Positions 7,017 through 12,872 of a stretch of 12,872 nt of DNA are shown here, one piece after another. Made by a program: the position numbers and the translations under genes. The stretch is from Scatosoma sp045652965 (lineage in GTDB: Bacteria > Bacillota > Clostridia > Christensenellales > Borkfalkiaceae). The notes below the pieces were generated by a model. The model ran no database searches. It was given only the letters and a program-made list of their open reading frames with translations, and was not told the DNA's origin. The stretch lies in NCBI GenBank assembly GCA_045652965.1, contig JAZOLI010000113.1, positions 1-12,872 on the forward strand, in the 5' to 3' direction. Each line of letters opens with the position of its first letter. The first letter of the stretch is position 1.

Positions 7017-8096
7017 TTAATCAAAATAACCTTTTGCCGCAAGCAATTCCGCAAGCAACACCGCGCCGCCTGCCGCACCACGCAAGGTGTTGTGGGAAAG
7101 CCCAACGAACTTATAATCGAAAAGATTGTCTTCTCTAAGTCTACCTGCGCTCACGCTCATGCCGTTGCCTTCCATTCTATCAAGCTTTGCTTGGGGACGG
7201 TTATCTTCTTCAAAATAACGAATAAATTGCTTAGGAGCGGAAGGCAAAGCAAGCGTTTGCGGTTCGCCTTTAAAATCCGCCCAAGCTTTTAAAATTTCTT
7301 CTTTGGTGGGTTTTTTCGTGAATTTCACGAAGACCGCCGCCGTATGCCCATCGGAAACGGGAACGCGCAAGCATTGTGCCGTGATGGCAGGAGAAGCCGC
7401 GTTGACAATTTCGCCGTTTTCAATCGAACCCCAAATTTTAAGCGGTTCTTTTTCGCTTTTTTCTTCTTCGCCACCGATATAGGGGATGATGTTATCCACA
7501 ATTTCGGGCATCGTTTTAAAGGTTTTGCCTGCACCCGAAATGGCTTGATAGGTGCACACCGCCGCATGTTCAATCCCAAACGCTTTCAACGGGTGCAAAA
7601 GGGGTACGTACGATTGAAGTGAGCAATTGGATTTTACGGCGATAAAACCACGTTTGGTTTTAAGGCGCGCTCTTTGCGCTTCAATCACTTGCACGTGCTC
7701 GGCGTTAATTTCAGGGATCACCATAGGCACGTCGGGGGTGAAGCGGTGCGCCGAGTTGTTAGAAACGACGGGAACTTCCTTTTTTGCGTACGCTTCTTCC
7801 AAGGCTTTGATTTTTGCCTTATCCATATTCACAGCGCAAAACACGAAATCGACGCTTTTTGCAATTTCGTCCATATCCGCTTCGGCATCTAACACTTTCA
7901 TTTGGCGATATTTTTCAGGGATAGGGGTTTCAAACGCCCATTTATCGCCCACGGCATCCACGTAAGTTTTGCCTGCGGAACGCGCGGAAGCGGCAAGCGC
8001 AACAACGTTAAACCAAGGGTGATTTGCAAGCAAAAGCATAAACCGTTGACCGACCATACCCGTTGCACCGATAACACCTACGTTAAACTGTTTCAT
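7017..8096 (-). CDS. asd: Aspartate-semialdehyde dehydrogenase, archaeal/fungal type
   Basis: A 359-residue Asd that reduces aspartyl phosphate to aspartate semialdehyde with NADPH, the branch point to lysine, threonine and methionine. The NADP motif GATGMVGQRF is at residues 10-19. The catalytic cysteine is C158 in SNCS, and the substrate/acid-base region RVPVSDGH ends at H251. The GMVGQRF start, the SNNSAHR segment (112-118) and the short spacing fit the archaeal/yeast form rather than the E. coli form. The ATG has AAAGGAG (8113-8107) 10 bases upstream. It is the first gene of the operon and is preceded by a complete lysine riboswitch, which suggests this copy is devoted mainly to lysine/diaminopimelate supply. 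Identity is very secure. Confidence 0.96.
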   Translation of the reverse strand: MKQFNVGVIGATGMVGQRFMLLLANHPWFNVVALAASARSAGKTYVDAVGDKWAFETPIPEKYRQMKVLDAEADMDEIAKSVDFVFCAVNMDKAKIKALEEAYAKKEVPVVSNNSAHRFTPDVPMVIPEINAEHVQVIEAQRARLKTKRGFIAVKSNCSLQSYVPLLHPLKAFGIEHAAVCTYQAISGAGKTFKTMPEIVDNIIPYIGGEEEKSEKEPLKIWGSIENGEIVNAASPAITAQCLRVPVSDGHTAAVFVKFTKKPTKEEILKAWADFKGEPQTLALPSAPKQFIRYFEEDNRPQAKLDRMEGNGMSVSAGRLREDNLFDYKFVGLSHNTLRGAAGGAVLLAELLAAKGYFD

Positions 8097-8137
8097 AATA
8101 TTAAAACTCCTTTATGAGAAAAAAATAGTGACAATGT

Positions 8138-8160
8138 AAAAGGCGGGAAAACGTCCCGCC
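8138..8160 (-). terminator. Intrinsic terminator of the lysine riboswitch
   Basis: On the - strand GGCGGGA (8160-8154), a short loop and TCCCGCC (8148-8142) form a 7-bp GC-rich stem followed by four T (8141-8138). It lies about 45 bases after the end of the aptamer and before the asd ribosome binding site, as expected for lysine-induced premature termination. The U-run is short, so efficiency cannot be judged by eye. Confidence 0.85.
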
Positions 8161-8204
8161 TGAAAGTTGCGTATCTGAAATGCCCCAACAAAGCGGCGAA
8201 TCAA

Positions 8205-8384
8205 GATAAATAGCTCATCACTTGGCGCGACAGTCATACGGGTATTCTCCCGTATGCCCAGCGTGGAGGGGACGTTTTTCACGCTTCGGCGGAGATACCC
8301 TTTCCCTATATCGCCGCGCGCTCTATCGTTTCGTCCCAAACGTTGCGAGGCAAGTAATCATGTTCATCCGCTCCTCTATTTAAC
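8205..8384 (-). promoter_or_regulatory. Lysine riboswitch (L-box) aptamer
   Basis: Read on the - strand, the closing helix P1 pairs TAAATAG (8382-8376) with CTATTTA (8213-8207). It is followed by the L-box signature AGAGGAGCG. Further conserved pieces appear in order: CGCCGAAGCG in the P3 region, with AGCGTG pairing a later CACGCT; CTGGGCATACGGG, whose CATACGGG pairs CCCGTATG to make P4; ACTGTC; and CAAGTGATGAGC just before the P1 3' strand, close to the E. coli lysC leader. Lysine binding is expected to stabilise P1 and permit the downstream terminator, turning off asd-dapA-dapB. The predicted transcript starts at about 8384, directly at P1. Class assignment is from motif order and pairing, not from a covariance model. 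Confidence 0.93.
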
Positions 8385-8390
8385 GGCTTT

Positions 8391-8419
8391 ATTTTATCAT
8401 ATCGACAAGCAAAAGTCAA
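8391..8419 (-). promoter_or_regulatory. Sigma-A-type promoter of the asd-dapA-dapB operon
   Basis: The -35 TTGACT (8419-8414) and -10 TAAAAT (8396-8391) are separated by exactly 17 bases. The predicted start, about 7 bases after the -10, falls at the first paired bases of the lysine riboswitch, which independently supports the call. Confidence 0.88.
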
Positions 8420-8489
8420 GATTTTCACGCGGCTTTTTTACGCGCGCGCATATTTTTTTTAAATAATTTGAAATTTTCTCGCAAAACCC

Positions 8490-8518
8490 TTGAAATAATT
8501 GGGATTTTGTAGTAAAAT
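8490..8518 (+). promoter_or_regulatory. Sigma-A-type promoter of the membrane protein operon
   Basis: TTGAAA (8490-8495) and TAAAAT (8513-8518) are separated by 17 bases, divergent from the asd promoter. The leader that follows (about 60 bases) contains a 6-bp hairpin, GTGGCG (8534-8539) with CGCCGC (8545-8550, one G-T pair), of unknown role. Confidence 0.78.
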
Positions 8519-8584
8519 AGAAAGCGTGGATGCGTGGCGAGAAACGCCGCGGATAAAAGATAAGTGAAAATGGAGCTTTGATAT

Positions 8585-9880
8585 ATGGCACAACAAAGAA
8601 AAGGACTCATCTCGCGCCTTATGGAAGGAAAAGAAAAGAGCGAGGATTATGCAAGAAGCACCCTGCCCACCAACCGTTGGCAGTTGTTTTGGGATATCTT
8701 TAAAGGGAATTTCGGCAAGATTGTGAAAGTGAATTTGCTCACCCTGCTTTTCTTCGTGCCCCTTTTTGCCGTGGTTATTTTTTACACTATGCTTATGGAT
8801 AGCAACGGGATCATTTATCCCTTTGGCGCAAATCTTGGCGTAGGGTATCCTGCCGCGCCTATGCAACAGGGCATGGCGGAGCTTTTATCCTTGCAAAACA
8901 GTTTCATTTTGTATGCAGGCTTGCTTATCACGGGCTTTATCGCTGCGATTGGTCTTGCAGGCGGCATGTACGTCGTTAGAAATATGGTGTGGACGGAAGG
9001 CATTTTCGTCACCAACGATTTTTGGCGTGGGATAAAACTTAATTATAAGAACGCACTTGAAACGACGCTTTTGTTCACGATCGTGTTGATGCTTACAGGC
9101 ACGGCGCTTCAATTTGCCGAGTTTTCTATCGTTGCGGGAAATTTGACGGGTTTTGAGATTGTCATGATGCGTATATCCAAAGTGATGAGCTACCTGTTCC
9201 TTGCGGTTGCTGTTATGGTGTGCTTTTGGTCGCTTGCACTCAGCGTAAATTATCAGCTTACCTTTTTCGGCATGATTAGAAACGCGTTCTTGCTCATGCT
9301 CGCAACGTTGCCGCAAACGATCTTCTTTATCGTTCTGGCGTTCTTGCCGTTCGCTTGCTTTATAATCGGCGGCGCGACCTTTGCTATGATCGGCTTTATT
9401 CTCGTGGTAATGTTTGGCATTTCCTATCCGCTTCTCGTTTGGCTCGATTTCGCACAATGGGTGTTTGATAAATACGTCAACCCGAAAATCAAAGGCGCGA
9501 AAGTGGGCAGGGGTATTTACAACAAGGACGGCTCGTCCGCGCTTACGGGTGATGATAGCAGTGCGGTCCTTGAATATAAAAAGGCGCTTTTGGCGCACGG
9601 CAAGTCCCGCTTGGTGGCTCGTCCTATCAAACCGATCGACGATTCGCTCGAAGTTTACGAGCTTCCCACTTCGTTCACGAGAGATGATTTGAAACGTCTT
9701 CGTGAAAGCAAACAAAGCATTGTGGAAGACACGGAGAAATATGCGGAAGAGCATAAAAACGACTTGCGCTACGTGGAATATAACAAGCAATTTGAAGAAC
9801 GCGAAAGGGCGCTTCAAGACGAAGTGGGCGCTAACGGCAAAAAGAAGAAGCGTAAACCGCCCAAGCTTTTAGGCGAATAA
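8585..9880 (+). CDS. Polytopic membrane protein, DUF624/YesL-like
   Basis: A 431-residue integral membrane protein. About 30 charged residues are followed by roughly six hydrophobic segments near 47-70, 106-131, 158-180, 198-220, 233-256 and 258-286. A long charged cytoplasmic tail (about 290-431) ends in a Lys/Arg-rich stretch (418-427). The RWQLFWDIFKGNF entry (31-43), the GGMYVVRNMVW segment (126-136) and the pattern of helices resemble DUF624 (YesL) proteins, whose biochemical role is unknown. The tail of about 140 residues, with coiled-coil-like charged runs at 365-415, is unusual for that family. GGAG lies 9 bases before the ATG. No signal peptidase site is seen. It is the first gene after the divergent promoter, and no terminator separates it from the methyltransferase, so they may be co-transcribed. 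Membrane location is sure; family is moderate. Confidence 0.8.
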   Translation: MAQQRKGLISRLMEGKEKSEDYARSTLPTNRWQLFWDIFKGNFGKIVKVNLLTLLFFVPLFAVVIFYTMLMDSNGIIYPFGANLGVGYPAAPMQQGMAELLSLQNSFILYAGLLITGFIAAIGLAGGMYVVRNMVWTEGIFVTNDFWRGIKLNYKNALETTLLFTIVLMLTGTALQFAEFSIVAGNLTGFEIVMMRISKVMSYLFLAVAVMVCFWSLALSVNYQLTFFGMIRNAFLLMLATLPQTIFFIVLAFLPFACFIIGGATFAMIGFILVVMFGISYPLLVWLDFAQWVFDKYVNPKIKGAKVGRGIYNKDGSSALTGDDSSAVLEYKKALLAHGKSRLVARPIKPIDDSLEVYELPTSFTRDDLKRLRESKQSIVEDTEKYAEEHKNDLRYVEYNKQFEERERALQDEVGANGKKKKRKPPKLLGE

Positions 9881-9946
9881 CGAGCGCAAACGAGAGTTTT
9901 GCGGCAATCCGCCCCACTTATCGCGTTTTAACGGAGATTAAATCTT

Positions 9947-10687
9947 ATGGCAAAAGAAAAACAAACGGCATACGTAAATCTTGCTAAGTGGTTTGAATAT
10001 CTCAACGACGACTGCGGCTATGAAAATTGGTCGCAGTATTTAATTGGCAAGCTGAAAGCCTATCCTGTAAAAGTTGGGCTCGACGTTGGTTGTGGCGGCG
10101 GTTGGTTTACGCGCGCGTTCACGCGGGCAGGGTATAGCGTGACGGGCTTAGATAAATCGCATGAAATGCTCGACGTTGCGCAGGCAAAGGCAATGGAAGA
10201 AGGGGTGCGTGGCGAATATATCCTGGGCGATATCGCGTCTATGAAGTTGCCTAAGCGTTTCGATTTCGCAACGGCGATCAATGATTGCGTGAACTATATC
10301 CCCAAAGGCAAGCTCCTTGCGGCGTTTAAAAACATAGGCGCCGCAATCAAAAAAGGCGGTGTGTTTCTCTTTGATATAAGCTCGTCGCGTAAATTTAACG
10401 AAAAGATTGCAAATACTGTTTGCGTTGACGATCGGGAAGATATAACCTATCTTGCGTTTAACCGCGTTTGTGGCGATGAAGTGACGATGGAAGTCACGCT
10501 CTTTTCAAAGCGTGAAGACGGAAAGTATGACCGCGCGGACGAAACGCACGTGCAATATATCTACACGGAAGCGGAGATAGCGCAAACGCTTGAAAAAGCA
10601 GGATTTTCGCTTATGGAAGCGGAAGGATATCTTGGCGAAGAGAAAGAAAAAAGCGACAGAATTTGCTTTTTGGCGGTGAAAAGATGA
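9947..10687 (+). CDS. SAM-dependent class I methyltransferase, substrate unknown
   Basis: A 246-residue cytoplasmic protein with the class I Rossmann methyltransferase fold. SAM motif I is LDVGCGGGWF (about residues 45-54), an acidic residue ends the second strand (GLDKS, about 67-71), GDIASM (about 93-98) is motif II, and the ND near 112 precedes a helix as in motif IV. The second half has a beta-rich region (about 145-210) that fits small-molecule methyltransferases of the Methyltransf_11/25 type, often with an inserted substrate lid. Nothing points to DNA or rRNA as target. GGAG lies 10 bases before the ATG. It follows the membrane protein after 66 bases and overlaps hslO by 4 bases as ATGA. 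Confidence 0.85.
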   Translation: MAKEKQTAYVNLAKWFEYLNDDCGYENWSQYLIGKLKAYPVKVGLDVGCGGGWFTRAFTRAGYSVTGLDKSHEMLDVAQAKAMEEGVRGEYILGDIASMKLPKRFDFATAINDCVNYIPKGKLLAAFKNIGAAIKKGGVFLFDISSSRKFNEKIANTVCVDDREDITYLAFNRVCGDEVTMEVTLFSKREDGKYDRADETHVQYIYTEAEIAQTLEKAGFSLMEAEGYLGEEKEKSDRICFLAVKR

Positions 10688-11523
10688 AAGAAGGAATGAA
10701 TATGCTTCGTACGCTCGTTTTCGGCGGACAGGTATCTTTAACGATAGCAAACACAAGCGAGATGGTGAAAGAAGGGGCAAGATTGCATTCCCTTTCCCCC
10801 GCTTCAACGATGGTTTTTGGTAAGGCGCTTTCGGCAATGACGTTTGCAAGCGCGTGCTTAAAGGAAGAAACGGGAGAAATTTCCCTTTCTCTCAAATGTG
10901 ACGGCGCGGTGGGCGGTATCGGCGTTTCGGGCAATCGTGCACTCAGGCTTCGCGGCTATATCGAAAACACGGCGTTAAACGGCGGAGAAGAGCTTTTTGG
11001 AAACGGCTCGCTCACGATCATCCGTGACGACGGCTACAACCGCCCTTTCGTGGGCGCTTGCGCGCTCCCCAAAGCAGGCGGCGTGGACGAAGCGTTTGAA
11101 GAATATTATCGCATCAGCGAACAGCTCCCCACCTATGTAAAGACGAAAGTGGAATTGGATGAAAACGGAGAGTGTGTTTTTGCAGGCGTAGCCGTTTTAC
11201 AACCCTTGCCTTTTGCGAGCGAAGAAACGCTTAAAAGGGTGAAAAACACGTGCTTAGAATCGCTTTTAACAAGCGTGAAAAGCGCAGGGGTAGAAGCCGC
11301 GGCTTCGGGGCTTGATCCCGATCGCACTGTTTGGGATTTTAGACAAGCGGAATATAAATGTAATTGTTCCAAAGCATACTTAACGCGCGTGCTTGTGCCG
11401 CTTGGCGAAGAAGAACTTCGTCGTATCGTTAAAGAAGACGGCGCGATACGCATCCATTGCCACTATTGCAACAGCGATTACCAGTTTACCGATCGCGACG
11501 TAGACGGAATTTTTAAAAAATGA
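10684..11523 (+). CDS. hslO: Hsp33 redox-regulated chaperone
   Basis: A 279-residue Hsp33, a cytoplasmic holdase switched on by oxidation. The C-terminal zinc switch is intact: CNC (C226, C228) and CHYC (C259, C262), the CxC and CxxC pair that binds zinc when reduced and forms disulfides under oxidative stress. The N-terminal domain shows the family pattern, including GGIGVSGN-type glycine turns (77-84) and LRGYIEN (89-95). Length is normal. The ATG at 10684 overlaps the methyltransferase stop. ATG 10702 has GAAGGA 6 bases upstream and would give a protein 6 residues shorter, so the true start could be there; ATG 10696 is less likely. The stop overlaps the TPR gene. Confidence 0.95.
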   Translation: MKEGMNMLRTLVFGGQVSLTIANTSEMVKEGARLHSLSPASTMVFGKALSAMTFASACLKEETGEISLSLKCDGAVGGIGVSGNRALRLRGYIENTALNGGEELFGNGSLTIIRDDGYNRPFVGACALPKAGGVDEAFEEYYRISEQLPTYVKTKVELDENGECVFAGVAVLQPLPFASEETLKRVKNTCLESLLTSVKSAGVEAAASGLDPDRTVWDFRQAEYKCNCSKAYLTRVLVPLGEEELRRIVKEDGAIRIHCHYCNSDYQFTDRDVDGIFKK

Positions 11524-12710
11524 TAAAAGAAAAGAAAGTCAAAAAAATCGATTACGATATAGAACGCCTTGGCGCTATGGCGGATAGATATTACAACGAG
11601 GGCAAATTGTTGTCCGCGTTGCGTTTTGCGTATCGTCAATATGAAATGTACGGCGGCGACGGCGATATCTACACGCGCCTTGCCGATATCTACGAAGGTA
11701 TGGGATTGCACGCTTCGGCGATCAATTGGCTCTATCGATTTATGGATATTGCGGAAGTGGACGATTTGCCCGATATTTACGAAGGGCTTGCCGTCAATTA
11801 TCTGAACATGGGTCAAGAAAACCATTCGGCGTATTATTATAACCGCTTGATCGACGTGGACGCGACCTTGCCCATGGAAGCAAAACAGGACATTTTGGAC
11901 GCCTTTTCTAAACCTAAAAAGGCAGGATTTCGTTTCGTGTATCCGCCTGAGGCTGCGGATTATTCCAAGGAGCTTGATTTAGGTTCTCGCGCGCTCAAAG
12001 CAGGGAATTGCAAACTCGCGGTGAAAACGTTTGAAAAAATTGAAAAGGGCTCGAAAGAATACGCGCAGGCGAAAGAAATGCAGGCGGTGGCGCACTTGCT
12101 TAGCGGCGAGGAAAGTGAAGCGGAGAAAATTTGTTTAGAGCTTTTAGAAGCGAAACCCGACGACACTCGCGCGCTTGCTACTCTTTCTGCTGTATATTTA
12201 GAGCAAGGGAAAAAGGAAGAAAGCCGAGAGCTTGCGTTAAAGCTTTATTCATCTAAGCAAGAAAACGACGACGATTTATATAAAGTGGCGACCGTTTGTT
12301 GCGAAAACGGCTTGCACGAGCAGGCGTTTGAAAAGTTTTGTCAGCTAGAAGAAAAGATGCCGTTCGATGGAAGAATGCTCTATTTCAAGGCGGTTGCGGC
12401 ATATAAATGTGGAAAACTGGAAGAAGCGGAAAAGGCGTTCGATAACCTTTGTAGCGTATATCCCGATGCGGAAGTGGCGAAATATTATCTTCGCGCGTTG
12501 CGACTTAGGGAGAAAAACGAAACGCCCAACGAAGCGGAAACTCCTGATTATTTGTATCATTTGCCGCAAGCGGAGCGAGAGAGTAGATGCCGTTCGTTGC
12601 TTCATATCGGCGGTTGTCCCAAAGACGAAGCACAACTTTTCGGTTTGATTGCTTTGCACGACGGACATTTCCGATGGTGTTTTGTCGAAATGGATGGAAA
12701 TGGAATATAA
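11520..12710 (+). CDS. TPR-repeat protein, 3' end probably frameshifted
   Basis: A 396-residue, largely helical protein. Pairs of amphipathic helices with TPR-like A/G/Y/L/A patterns cover about 13-115 and, after a proline-rich break (about 130-145), about 150-340. Repeats such as AVYLEQGKKEESRELALKL and AAYKCGKLEEAEKAFDNL are typical. No signal peptide or membrane segment is seen, so it is probably a cytoplasmic scaffold; partners are unknown. The start overlaps hslO as ATGA. The last 11 or so codons (after about 12670) look unlike the rest and end at TAA 12708-12710, while another frame stays open to the window edge with similar composition. A one-base extra near 12666-12672 is the simplest explanation, so the natural protein is probably longer. 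Confidence 0.78.
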   Translation: MIKEKKVKKIDYDIERLGAMADRYYNEGKLLSALRFAYRQYEMYGGDGDIYTRLADIYEGMGLHASAINWLYRFMDIAEVDDLPDIYEGLAVNYLNMGQENHSAYYYNRLIDVDATLPMEAKQDILDAFSKPKKAGFRFVYPPEAADYSKELDLGSRALKAGNCKLAVKTFEKIEKGSKEYAQAKEMQAVAHLLSGEESEAEKICLELLEAKPDDTRALATLSAVYLEQGKKEESRELALKLYSSKQENDDDLYKVATVCCENGLHEQAFEKFCQLEEKMPFDGRMLYFKAVAAYKCGKLEEAEKAFDNLCSVYPDAEVAKYYLRALRLREKNETPNEAETPDYLYHLPQAERESRCRSLLHIGGCPKDEAQLFGLIALHDGHFRWCFVEMDGNGI

Positions 12711-12872
12711 CGAGTTTTCTCCAGATATAAGGCAGGCGAATGATGTCTTCTGTGGATTTTTGTCTAGAAATGACATGAAAGAGTGCTACGAGATCTTGTC
12801 TAATTCGATCAAGCAGGTTACCGAAACGATAATTGCGGTTGATAAGCGTGTGCACCCAGGTATTTTACTCCC
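12673..12872 (+). CDS. Probable continuation of the TPR protein in a shifted frame, truncated by window edge
   Basis: From about 12673 the frame one base downstream of the TPR frame has no stop to the end of the window (66 codons). It begins DGVLSKWMEMEYNEFS and continues with a helical, charged sequence, including a C-rich NDVFCGFL and KECYEIL region. Its codon choice resembles the upstream gene. There is no start codon with a ribosome binding site suited to a separate gene, so it is best read as the displaced 3' part of the TPR gene. Confidence 0.6.

Noticed and set aside
8112..8339. A 75-codon open frame on the - strand upstream of asd
   Set aside because: It lies inside the lysine riboswitch and terminator, whose RNA structure explains the sequence.
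8885..9817. A 310-codon open frame on the - strand
   Set aside because: It is antisense to the membrane protein, very rich in His, Arg and Lys as expected from the complement of hydrophobic codons, with no motif.
9901..9912. Small hairpin GCGG-CAAT-CCGC between the membrane protein and methyltransferase as a terminator
   Set aside because: The stem is only 4 bp and is not followed by a T-run, so it does not support transcript ending.
10663..10683. Upstream in-frame start for hslO
   Set aside because: It would place seven extra residues inside the methyltransferase gene; ATG 10684 or 10702 fits the family start and the overlap pattern better.

Overview
The window looks like a housekeeping stretch of a Clostridia-like (Bacillota) chromosome. 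The support is strong AAGGAG-type ribosome binding sites, tightly packed operons with 4-base ATGA overlaps, a sigma-A-type promoter followed by a lysine (L-box) riboswitch, and protein families common in uncultured gut Clostridia. The lineage is an inference. TGA is used as a normal stop by several genes here. I see no mobile element, CRISPR array, tRNA or rRNA.

Left part (1-5311, + strand): a short unassigned GC-rich segment at the edge, which may be a dispersed repeat, is followed by hemW interrupted by one in-frame TGA. Then come a histidine-phosphatase family gene, a shikimate-kinase-like gene, a ketopantoate-reductase-like gene and glutamyl-tRNA synthetase (gltX). hemW/phosphatase and kinase/reductase each overlap by 4 bases. 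A 13-bp hairpin flanked by T-runs on both sides ends gltX and also serves the convergent lysine operon.

Middle part (5326-8419, - strand): asd-dapA-dapB, the first steps from aspartyl phosphate to tetrahydrodipicolinate. The transcript has a good promoter (TTGACT-17-TAAAAT), an L-box lysine riboswitch that begins almost at the predicted start site, and an intrinsic terminator before asd. Lysine should therefore shut the operon off by premature termination.

Right part (8490-12872, + strand): a divergent promoter (TTGAAA-17-TAAAAT) reads a polytopic membrane protein resembling DUF624/YesL, a small-molecule-type SAM methyltransferase, the redox chaperone Hsp33 (hslO) and a TPR-repeat protein. 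The last three are joined by 4-base overlaps. The TPR frame appears to be broken by a one-base shift near 12670, because a good coding frame continues to the window end.

No clearly new multi-gene system is visible. The points most worth following are the atypical kinase/reductase pair, the two single-base lesions (hemW and the TPR gene), the complete L-box regulatory unit and the unexplained left-edge element.
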